Positions 8,830 to 15,858 of a stretch of 64,000 nt of DNA are shown here, piece by piece. Origin of the DNA: Asanoa ishikariensis. GTDB taxonomy: Bacteria; Actinomycetota; Actinomycetes; Mycobacteriales; Micromonosporaceae. The number at the start of each line of letters is the position of its first letter. The first letter of the stretch is position 1. The notes below the pieces were generated by a model that worked only from the letters and a program-made list of their open reading frames with translations, was not told the DNA's origin and did no database searches. The stretch covers positions 496,001 to 560,000 of the forward strand of contig NZ_FNQB01000003.1 in NCBI RefSeq assembly GCF_900107455.1, read 5' to 3'. The position numbers and the translations under genes are program-made.

Positions 8830-9558
8830 TCAGCCGGCCGGGGCGGGCGAGCAGAAGAGCTGGCCGGTCGGTCCGCCCGCGGGCAGCGTCGCCAGCCACA
8901 CCGGTGTCCGGGTCGAGGCGAGCGACTCGCGGGGCGGCCGCACGCAGCAGGCGTTGACCAGGATCCCGAGGCCCTCCAGCTCGGCCGAGAGCTCGGTGGT
9001 CAGCGTCTGGACGGCGGAGTGCGACACGCGGTACGCCGCCTGGCCGTCGTGCCTCCAGTGGTCGTGGTCCGCGCAGACGGTCACCACCCGGCCGTACCCC
9101 TGTGCCCGCATCATCGGCGCGACCGCCTGGGTCAGCCGCCACGGGCCGAGCAGGTTGGCGTCGAGGGTGCGGCGCACGACGTCCAGGTCGGCCCGGGCCG
9201 CGCCCCGGTCGCCGGGCAGCCGGTGGGTCGCGTCGTTGACCAGCACGTCACAGCCGCCGAGGCGCTCCCGCAGCCACGCCGCGACCCGCCGGACGCTGTC
9301 GGGATCCAGCACGTCGAGCTGCCGCACCGCGACGCGGTCGGCCAGGTCGCCCAGCGTGTCGAGCGCGCGCCGGCCGTGCTCCGCCGAGCGGCTGCCCAGC
9401 ACGACGCGCATGCCGAGCTCGGCCAGGCGCCGCACGAGCTGCGGGCCGACACCGCGGTCCCCGCCGCTGACCAGGGCGACGCGGCCGGTCAGGGCCAGGT
9501 CGGAGCCGGCGCCGTGCGGCGTGGCGGAGTGGCCGGGGTACGGGACGGCAGAGCCCAC
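8830..9558 (-). CDS. SDR-family protein with degenerate active site
   Basis: About 242 residues from a GTG at 9558, chosen because GGAGG lies just upstream and because the longer frame (to 9753) adds a basic, low-complexity N-terminus. The fold is that of a short-chain dehydrogenase: VALVSGGDRGVG nucleotide loop and the LDVLDPDSV segment. The active site is altered. NNAG is VNDAT, the catalytic Ser position (13 before Tyr) is Ala in VTVCADHDHW, and YxxxK reads YRVSH, with His for Lys. It may bind NAD(P) without normal SDR chemistry. It is transcribed toward the phosphoesterase pair and away from the cluster. Confidence 0.7.
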   Translation of the reverse strand: MGSAVPYPGHSATPHGAGSDLALTGRVALVSGGDRGVGPQLVRRLAELGMRVVLGSRSAEHGRRALDTLGDLADRVAVRQLDVLDPDSVRRVAAWLRERLGGCDVLVNDATHRLPGDRGAARADLDVVRRTLDANLLGPWRLTQAVAPMMRAQGYGRVVTVCADHDHWRHDGQAAYRVSHSAVQTLTTELSAELEGLGILVNACCVRPPRESLASTRTPVWLATLPAGGPTGQLFCSPAPAG

Positions 9559-9973
9559 GGCTCCTCCGTGACGTCGGATCGCCGATGCGGACGGATAAGG
9601 GTTCGATACGAGGAACTTCGGTAATGGCCGTCTTGCGCGCCTGCGCTCATCGTGGGTCGTCGCGCTGTCGGGTTCACGTCCCCCGATGCAGGTACCGACC
9701 GGGATCACGCGCGGTGACGGCCATCGATCGCGCGTGCGCACACCCGTAACCATGGCGCCACGCGCGGGGCTGAGTCAGGATGATTCCTTGTCGGCCTGAC
9801 CATCCCGTCCCTTGAAGCGGGGACCCGATCGTGACACGCGTACTGCTAGCTTCGATATCGCAGGCACCACAACCTTGGAAGACACTGAATGTCCTATAGG
9901 GACACTCGGGAACACGCGCGATGCGCGGGCACCAGGCCATCGACATGGTTGGAACAGCAATGCGGGGGGATTC
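9559..9973. other. Divergent intergenic region, no gene seen
   Basis: These 415 bases separate the SDR gene from the LuxR regulator. I see no convincing coding frame on either strand. It marks a likely left border of the peptide cluster and should contain both promoters. The only structured element I found is the dyad at 9890-9904. The cluster operator TGTC-N12-GACA was not found here. Confidence 0.5.
9890..9904. promoter_or_regulatory. Dyad TGTCC-TATAG-GGACA upstream of LuxR gene
   Basis: A perfect 5-bp inverted repeat with a 5-bp AT-containing spacer, 70 bp before the GTG of the LuxR regulator. Its half-sites resemble those of the cluster operator, but the spacing is 7 rather than 12, so it may be an autoregulatory variant or unrelated. 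Confidence 0.35.
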
Positions 9974-10636
9974 GTGATACGCATCGATCTCATGGTCTGC
10001 TCACCCATCTTCCTAGTCGGTCTCGCCGAGACTGTGAACAATGCGGGCATCAAGGTGCTGGCCGTGCACACCTCGCCTGACCAGGACCCGTCCTGGCTCG
10101 CCGACGCCGTCCTGATCGACGTCGACACGGTCGACGACGTGAGCCAGATCACCCGGGTCGCCACCTGCACCTCGGTGCTGGTGCTCGACAACGAACCGGT
10201 GGCCGACACCGCCTACCTGCGCGCGGGTGCGGCCGGTGTGATCAGCAAGCGGGAGAGCGCGGAACGCCTGGTCGACGCGGTGCGGGCGGTCACCTCGGGC
10301 TCCTATGTGTTGCCCGGCGACGGCGGCGCCGCACTGGTGACCGAGCGCCCGGCGGTCGACCGCCCGGTGGTCGAGCGCCCGGAGCCGTCCCGTCCCCCGC
10401 TCTCCGAGCGGGAGGAGCAGGTCCTGCGCCAGATCGCGCGGGGTCTGACCCACGGACAGATCGCCACCAGGCTGGGCATCAGCCCCCATACCGTCGACAC
10501 GTACGTCAAGCGGATCCGGGCGAAGCTCGGGGTGGGCAACAAGGCCGAGCTCACCCGGGCCGCGCTGCTCGGGCGGCTGGTCCCCGACCGGCCGCAGGAC
10601 GGGCCGGTCGACTCCATCGGCTGGTCAGCGGCCTGA
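9974..10636 (+). CDS. LuxR/NarL-type transcriptional regulator
   Basis: A 220-residue regulator starting at GTG 9974 behind a GGGGGGA site. The N-terminal half is receiver-like: the beta-3 Asp appears in VLIDVDT and the conserved Lys in [16 protein letters not shown], but the usual acidic pair after beta-1 is missing (MVCSPIFLV). Phosphorylation is therefore doubtful and this may be an atypical response regulator. The C-terminal LuxR helix-turn-helix is complete ([16 protein letters not shown], then [17 protein letters not shown]). It is the first gene of the left arm of the cluster, 8 nt before ilvE, and is a candidate for binding the repeated operator described under the regulatory entries. 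Confidence 0.88.
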   Translation: MIRIDLMVCSPIFLVGLAETVNNAGIKVLAVHTSPDQDPSWLADAVLIDVDTVDDVSQITRVATCTSVLVLDNEPVADTAYLRAGAAGVISKRESAERLVDAVRAVTSGSYVLPGDGGAALVTERPAVDRPVVERPEPSRPPLSEREEQVLRQIARGLTHGQIATRLGISPHTVDTYVKRIRAKLGVGNKAELTRAALLGRLVPDRPQDGPVDSIGWSAA

Positions 10637-10644
10637 CCGGGGCC

Positions 10645-11742
10645 GTGGTCGCGTTCGAGGTGGCGGTCAACGCTCGGCGTCTTCCCGACGCCGAGCGGGC
10701 CGCCGTGCTCACCTCGCCTCCGGGGTTCGGCCAGGTCTTCACCGACCACATGGTCACCCTGCGCTGGTCGCGGGAGCGGGGCTGGCACGACGGCCGGCTC
10801 GAGCCGTACGGCCCGTTCACGCTGGCGCCGGCCACCTCGGTGTTCCACTACGGCCAGGCCATCTTCGAGGGCATGAAGGCGTACCGGCAGGACGGCGGGT
10901 CGATCGCGCTGTTCCGGCCGGGGGCCAACGCCGAGCGGTTCAACCGGTCGGCGCGGCGGCTGGCGATGCCGGAGCTGCCGGTCGACACCTTCGTCGAGGC
11001 GATCGAATCGCTGGTCGCCCGGGATCGCGACTGGGTGCCGGAGGGCTGGGGCCGCAGCCTCTACCTGCGGCCGTTCATGATCGCCACCCAGCCCGGCCTC
11101 GGGTTCACCCAGCCGTCCAGCGACTACCTCTTCTGCGTCATCGCCTCGCCCGTGGCGCCGTACTTCGGCCCGGCCGGGCCGCGTGCGCTGACCGTCTGGC
11201 TCTGTGCCGACTATGTCCGCGCGGCACCGGGCGGCACCGGTGCCGCCAAGGCGGCCGGCAACTACGCCGCGGCGTTCGTGGCCAGCCGGCAGGCCGCCGA
11301 CGAGGGCTGCGACCAGGTCGTCTGGCTCGACGCGGCCGAGCACGCCTGGGTCGAGGAGATGGGCGGCATGAACCTCTTCTTCGTGTACGGGGGTGAGCGC
11401 CCACGCCTCGTCACGCCGGCCCTGACCGGCGCGCTGCTGCCCGGGGTGACCCGCGACAGTCTGCTCACGCTCGCCCGCGGGCTCGGCATGACGGCCGAGG
11501 AGGGCCGGGTGTCCGCCGACCAGTGGCGCGCGGACTGCGCATCCGGCGCCCTGACCGAGGTCTTCGCGTGCGGGACCGCCGCGGTGGTGGCCCCGGTGGG
11601 CGAGGTGCGCGGGCGCACCGGCGGCTGGCGGGTCGGCGACGGCCGGCCCGGCCCGGTGACGCGCCGGCTGCACCACGCACTGCTGTCCATCCAGTACGGA
11701 CGAAAACCCGATCCGTTCGACTGGGTCCACAAGGTCTGCTGA
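10645..11742 (+). CDS. ilvE: Branched-chain amino acid aminotransferase
   Basis: A 365-residue fold-type IV PLP aminotransferase. It has FHYGQAIFEGMKAY (typical of IlvE), RSLYLRPFMIAT, the PLP lysine in GTGAAKAAGNYAA, and EEMGGMNLFFVY. It interconverts Leu, Ile or Val and their 2-oxo acids with glutamate. It begins 8 nt after the LuxR gene and is likely cotranscribed. In this setting it may supply a branched or non-standard amino acid, or re-aminate an oxo acid such as the product of the MppP-like enzyme. The second idea is inference. Confidence 0.88.
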   Translation: MVAFEVAVNARRLPDAERAAVLTSPPGFGQVFTDHMVTLRWSRERGWHDGRLEPYGPFTLAPATSVFHYGQAIFEGMKAYRQDGGSIALFRPGANAERFNRSARRLAMPELPVDTFVEAIESLVARDRDWVPEGWGRSLYLRPFMIATQPGLGFTQPSSDYLFCVIASPVAPYFGPAGPRALTVWLCADYVRAAPGGTGAAKAAGNYAAAFVASRQAADEGCDQVVWLDAAEHAWVEEMGGMNLFFVYGGERPRLVTPALTGALLPGVTRDSLLTLARGLGMTAEEGRVSADQWRADCASGALTEVFACGTAAVVAPVGEVRGRTGGWRVGDGRPGPVTRRLHHALLSIQYGRKPDPFDWVHKVC

Positions 11743-11772
11743 CCGATCGACAACCTTGGTAGGTTCACCTCC

Positions 11773-12351
11773 ATGACAGACAACCGGGATATTTCCGGCC
11801 CCCCGGCGGCCGGCGACGAGGTCGCGACGCTGCTGGGCAGCCTCGAGCGCCAGCGCGCCACCTTCGCCTGGAAGGTCGGCGGGCTCGACGAGAAGGGCCT
11901 GTCCGCCAAGGTCGGCGTCTCCACCATCACGCTGGGCGGCCTCGTCAAGCACCTGGCCTTCATCGAGGACTTCAAGTTCACGACCATGCTGCTCGGCGAG
12001 GACCTGGTCGCGCCGTGGGACGCGGTCGACTGGGAGCACGACGCCGGCTGGCCCTGGCACTCGGCGGCCGACGACTCCCCGGAGGTGCTCTACGCGCTGT
12101 GGCACGGCGCCGTCGCGCGCAGCCGGGCGTCCATCGCCCAGGCGCTGGCCAAGGGCGGCCTCGACGTCCGCATCGAGTACGGCTACGGCGACGACCCCGA
12201 CGAGGCGCTGAGCCTGCGACGGCTGCTGGTCGACATCATCGAGGAGTACGCGCGCCACGCCGGCCATGCCGACCTGATCCGCGAGGCGTTCGACGGTGTC
12301 GTCGGCGAGGACCCGCCGGGTGCCGTCTACCCCTACGAACCGCCCGCCTGA
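11773..12351 (+). CDS. DinB/DUF664-family protein
   Basis: A 192-residue helical protein of the DinB/YfiT-like superfamily: LVKHLAFIEDFKF near residue 60 and EEYARHAGHADLIRE near residue 160, which supply the three-His metal site. Actinobacterial members are often mycothiol-dependent transferases or isomerases; no reaction can be assigned. A TAGGTT box (11760-11765) sits 7 nt before the ATG, so there may be a leaderless promoter here. The stop is followed after one base by the GTG of the aminotransferase, so the two are coupled. Confidence 0.75.
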   Translation: MTDNRDISGPPAAGDEVATLLGSLERQRATFAWKVGGLDEKGLSAKVGVSTITLGGLVKHLAFIEDFKFTTMLLGEDLVAPWDAVDWEHDAGWPWHSAADDSPEVLYALWHGAVARSRASIAQALAKGGLDVRIEYGYGDDPDEALSLRRLLVDIIEEYARHAGHADLIREAFDGVVGEDPPGAVYPYEPPA

Positions 12352-12352
12352 C

Positions 12353-13513
12353 GTGCGCCTCAGCGACCGGACGCTCACGCAGGTCGACTCGCCCATCACC
12401 GCGGCGTACGACCTGCTGGGCCTCCTTGACGACGACCGGGACGTGCTCGACCTCGCGCAGGCCGCGCCGACGTATCCGCCCGCTCCGCGGGTGGTCGCGC
12501 ACATCGCGCGGGTGGCCAGGGACGACGCGGGCGGCCGCTACACCGAGGTGCCCGGCATGCCGCTGCTGCGCCAGGCGTTCGCCGCCGAGGTCAGCCGCGA
12601 CTACGGCGGGGCGGTCGGTGCCGACGACGTGACCGTCACCGCCGGTTGCAACCAGGCGTTCAGCCTGGTCGCGTCGACGCTCGCCGGGCCGGGCGACGAG
12701 GTGGTGGTGCCGCTGCCCTACTACTTCAACCACGACATGTGGCTGCGGCTGAACGGCATCGTTCCCCGCTACCTCGAGCCCGGGCCGGGCCTGGTGCCGC
12801 GCGCCGCCGACGCCGAGGCGCTGATCACGTCGCGTACCCGCGCGATCGTGCTGGTCACTCCCGGCAACCCCAGCGGCGCGACGGTCGACCCGGCCGGCAT
12901 CGCCGCGTTCGCCGACCTGGCCCGCCGGCACGACATCGCGCTGATCCTCGACGAGACCTACCGCTCCTTCCGCGGCACGACCGAGCCCGCGCACCACCTG
13001 TTCGCCGATCCGCGGTGGGGTCGGACGCTGGTCAGCCTGCACTCGTTCTCGAAGGACCTCGCGATCCCGGGCTACCGGGTCGGCGCGATCGTGGCCTCAC
13101 CCGCGCTGGGCCGCGAGGTCTGCAAGCTGCTCGACTGCGTCGCGATCTGCGCGCCGCGGATCGGCCAGGAGGCGGCCTGGGCCGGGCTCACCTTCGCCGC
13201 CGACTGGCGCGCGGCCCGCGCGCGGGAGATCGCCGAGCGGCGCGCGTCGTTGGTCGCCGCGCTGGCCGACCGTCCCGGCGGCTTCGAGCTGCTCTCGTAC
13301 GGCGGCTACTTCGCGTGGCTGCGCCACCCGTTCGCCGACCGCTCCACCATGGATGTCGTCCGCGACCTGGTGGTCAAGCAGCACACCCTGGTCATGCCCG
13401 GCACCGCGTTCCTGCCCGACGACCGCGGCACGATGCGGGTCAGCGTCAGCAACCTCGACCCCGCCGGGGTCAAGCTGTTCGCCGAGCGGCTGGCGGAGGC
13501 CGGCGGTCAGTAG
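12353..13513 (+). CDS. Class I/II PLP aminotransferase
   Basis: A 386-residue fold-type I aminotransferase. It has TPGNPSGATVDP, LILDETYRSF and the PLP lysine in LHSFSKDLAIPGYRVG, and a C-terminal MRVSVSNLD with the substrate-carboxylate Arg. GTG 12353 is chosen because it lies one base after the DinB stop; the frame extends further but overlaps that gene. It probably acts on an amino acid or 2-oxo acid for the peptide. Pairing with the nearby MppP-like oxidase would resemble the MppP/MppQ pair of enduracididine biosynthesis, but I cannot show it is an MppQ orthologue. The 3' end overlaps the convergent hydroxylase by 7 nt. Confidence 0.82.
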   Translation: MRLSDRTLTQVDSPITAAYDLLGLLDDDRDVLDLAQAAPTYPPAPRVVAHIARVARDDAGGRYTEVPGMPLLRQAFAAEVSRDYGGAVGADDVTVTAGCNQAFSLVASTLAGPGDEVVVPLPYYFNHDMWLRLNGIVPRYLEPGPGLVPRAADAEALITSRTRAIVLVTPGNPSGATVDPAGIAAFADLARRHDIALILDETYRSFRGTTEPAHHLFADPRWGRTLVSLHSFSKDLAIPGYRVGAIVASPALGREVCKLLDCVAICAPRIGQEAAWAGLTFAADWRAARAREIAERRASLVAALADRPGGFELLSYGGYFAWLRHPFADRSTMDVVRDLVVKQHTLVMPGTAFLPDDRGTMRVSVSNLDPAGVKLFAERLAEAGGQ

Positions 13514-14538
13514 ATGACGCGGTTGTCCGCCGCCGGGCGCCACGCGCGGGACCCGCGCAGGTTGCGGGTGACGTTGAGCCGCTTGAGCCAGCGGTCGCTG
13601 CCGTCGTAGCGCGCCCGGAACGACTTGCGACCGTGCACCGCGCGGAAGTTGTCGACGAACACGCAGTCGCCCGGGCGCAGCCGTACGTCCTGCATGCGCG
13701 CCTCGATCTGGTCGCACAGCCCCTGGAAGGCGGCCAGTGACCGGTCGCTCCACCCGTCCATCTTCATGTGGTAAGGGTCGAGCGCCATGTACGGATCCTG
13801 CCGGTCGCCGAACAGCACCGGACGCTTGACCGGGTCGTCGTTCCACGACTGGATCAGCGCGAAGCTGCGCTGGCGCAACCGGTCGACGACCGGGTCGCCG
13901 GTGGACTCCGACGCGTTCTCGGGTCGATGCGAGTTGTCAGGCATCTGAGTGAACTCGGGCTCGAACAGCGCGTCGACGTCGAGCACCGACCAGTCGAGGT
14001 CGCCGGCGTCGCAGACCACGGTCTCCACCAGGTCGGGGTTCTTCAGGCACATCAGCGCCACGTAGTCGCCGCGACAGGGGTGGAACGCGTCCTCGGTGTG
14101 CCAGGACAGGTGCTGGAGGCTGTTGGAGCCGAGCTCGTAGTGCTCGTGCCCCTGGATCGGCAGGACATCGTGCATGATGCGCCCGTCCTGCTGGGTGGCC
14201 CAGCCGAACACGTCACCGAGCGCGGACGCGACGAGCAGGAAGAAGATCTCCTGCCGGAACGCCGGCGACTCGAACTGGCTGTCCTTCCAGTGCGGCGGCG
14301 TCGGGCCGAGCTCCTGCTCGTCGACCTCGAGACCCGAGACGAGGCAGAGCGCTGACGGCTCACCCAGGCGGAACTCCTCGAGGAACTCGAGCAGGTGGGT
14401 CGGGAGCTGCCGGGCGAGTACCGGCGCGCGCCGGATCAGCTCGCCGTCCTCGATGGTCGCGTACGCCTTCGCGAGGTCCGTCAACATGGGCTGCAGCGCC
14501 GCATTGTCCTCGGACGTCAGCGTCAGGTGATGAATCAC
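13507..14538 (-). CDS. Fe(II)/2-oxoglutarate amino acid beta-hydroxylase, VioC type
   Basis: A 343-residue member of the clavaminate synthase-like group that hydroxylates free basic amino acids (VioC on arginine, MppO on enduracididine, AsnO on asparagine). Family landmarks are GDVFGWATQQDGRI, the iron ligands His and Glu in WHTEDAF, DYVALMCLKNPD, the distal His in FRAVHGRKSF, and RWLKRLNVTR with the 2-oxoglutarate Arg. The GTG at 14538 is placed by AGGAGG seven bases upstream; the longer frame has no site. With a capreomycidine synthase in the same cluster (47154-48278), the expected substrate is L-Arg, giving 3-hydroxyarginine. Expressed from a divergent promoter shared with the MppP-like gene. 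Confidence 0.88.
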   Translation of the reverse strand: MIHHLTLTSEDNAALQPMLTDLAKAYATIEDGELIRRAPVLARQLPTHLLEFLEEFRLGEPSALCLVSGLEVDEQELGPTPPHWKDSQFESPAFRQEIFFLLVASALGDVFGWATQQDGRIMHDVLPIQGHEHYELGSNSLQHLSWHTEDAFHPCRGDYVALMCLKNPDLVETVVCDAGDLDWSVLDVDALFEPEFTQMPDNSHRPENASESTGDPVVDRLRQRSFALIQSWNDDPVKRPVLFGDRQDPYMALDPYHMKMDGWSDRSLAAFQGLCDQIEARMQDVRLRPGDCVFVDNFRAVHGRKSFRARYDGSDRWLKRLNVTRNLRGSRAWRPAADNRVIY

Positions 14539-14558
14539 GGTGCGCCTCCTGGCTTCCC

Positions 14559-14636
14559 AGTCTAAAAGCGACCGTGCGCCGGACATCGGTCCCCGTTAGT
14601 AGGGACAGGTGCGCGACTTCGTACCGACCATAGTGT
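14559..14636. promoter_or_regulatory. Divergent promoter with cluster operator (hydroxylase / MppP-like)
   Basis: Operator GGTC-N12-GACA at 14588-14607. On the plus strand a TAGTGT -10 box (14631-14636) starts 27 bp after the GACA start. On the minus strand the same element reads TGTC-N12-GACC and a TAGACT box (14559-14564) starts 27 bp downstream. One site thus appears to serve both genes. Confidence 0.6.
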
Positions 14637-14717
14637 TCTCTGCGACCGACCTGCTGCACCAGCAGATTCGCCGCCGGGGCGCGCCGCCGGTTTGACGACG
14701 TAGGCGGGGATCGACAC

Positions 14718-15848
14718 ATGAGCGAGCTTGCCAACCTGACCACGATGGAAGTCGACGCCCTGACGGACGTCGACGGTGGCCTCAACCTGACCGACGGGCA
14801 TGCCCGGCTGGACCTCTCGCCGGAGCAGGCGGCCATTGTCGCCCGGATCCCGGAGATGTTCGGCATCGCATCGCGCCAGCCGTTCCCCAGCATCGAGACC
14901 GCGGCCCACCGCGCGTTCCTGCGGGCGATCGGGCAGCACAGCGCGCCGGTCGGCACCGGCCGGATCCTGAGCTGCTACTCCTCCACGCTGGCGACCGACA
15001 TCGTGGCCCGGGCGCTGCCGGCCGGAGCCACGGTCGCCGTGCTGCACCCGACCTTCGACAACATCGCCGACCTGCTCGTCACGCGCGGGCTGCACCTCGT
15101 GCCGCTGTCCGAACAGGCGCTGCTCGACCAGGACTGGCCTGGGCCGCCGGTCGGCGCGATCGTGGTCACGCACCCGAACAACCCGACCGGCCTGGTGACG
15201 CCCGAGGGCCATCTGCGGTCGTTGGCCGAGCATGCCGTCCGCCACGGGCAGACGCTCATCATCGACGCCAGCTTCCGGGGCCAGGTGCTCGACGCGCAGT
15301 ACGACTCGTACGCCGTGCTCGACGCCGCCGGCGCGGACTGGATCACGATCGAGGACACGGGGAAGCTCTGGCCGACCCACGAGCTGAAGATCGGGCTGCT
15401 GGCGCAGAGCGAGCGGACCACGCTGCCCATCGAGCGGGCGTTCTCCGAGTCACTGCTGGCCGCGTCGCCGGTGGTGCTGCAACTCGTCGAGGCACTCGCC
15501 CTCGACTGGATCGACGGTGGCCGCGACCGCGCCCTCGAGCTCGTGGAGCGCAATCGCGCGGCGGTCCGGGAGGCGATCGAGTCGGTCGGGCTGCAGCTGG
15601 CCGACCCGGCTTCGCAGATCAGCGTCGCCCGCGTGGTGTTGCCGGACGACGGCCCCGACTCGGCGCTGCTCCACCAGGAGCTGCTCCAGCGCGGTGTCCA
15701 CGTGCTGCCCTGCGCGCCCTTCCACTGGGCCGACCCGAAGAGCGGGCTGCGCTTCATCCGGCTCTCGCTGGCCCGGCCGTTCCCCGTCGTCCAGGCCGCC
15801 GCCGCGACGCTCGCGTGCGCGTACCGCGAACTGTCCGTGACCGCCTGA
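14718..15848 (+). CDS. MppP-like PLP-dependent arginine oxidase
   Basis: A 376-residue fold-type I PLP protein that closely follows the MppP/RohP group as I remember it. Shared landmarks are NLTDGHARLDLSPEQ near the N-terminus, GRILSCYSST, VLHPTFDNIADLL, THPNNPTG, and the PLP lysine in IEDTGKLWPTHELKIGLL, then VLPCAPFHWADP. MppP uses O2 without another cofactor to turn L-arginine into 4-hydroxy-2-oxo-5-guanidinovalerate; relatives make dehydro or hydroxy 2-oxoarginine. The ATG follows GGCGGGGA. It is 10 nt from the LanB-like gene, so they form one unit. No MppR-like cyclase is in the window, so an enduracididine ending is not proven. Confidence 0.82.
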   Translation: MSELANLTTMEVDALTDVDGGLNLTDGHARLDLSPEQAAIVARIPEMFGIASRQPFPSIETAAHRAFLRAIGQHSAPVGTGRILSCYSSTLATDIVARALPAGATVAVLHPTFDNIADLLVTRGLHLVPLSEQALLDQDWPGPPVGAIVVTHPNNPTGLVTPEGHLRSLAEHAVRHGQTLIIDASFRGQVLDAQYDSYAVLDAAGADWITIEDTGKLWPTHELKIGLLAQSERTTLPIERAFSESLLAASPVVLQLVEALALDWIDGGRDRALELVERNRAAVREAIESVGLQLADPASQISVARVVLPDDGPDSALLHQELLQRGVHVLPCAPFHWADPKSGLRFIRLSLARPFPVVQAAAATLACAYRELSVTA

Positions 15849-15858
15849 GCGAGGCGAC

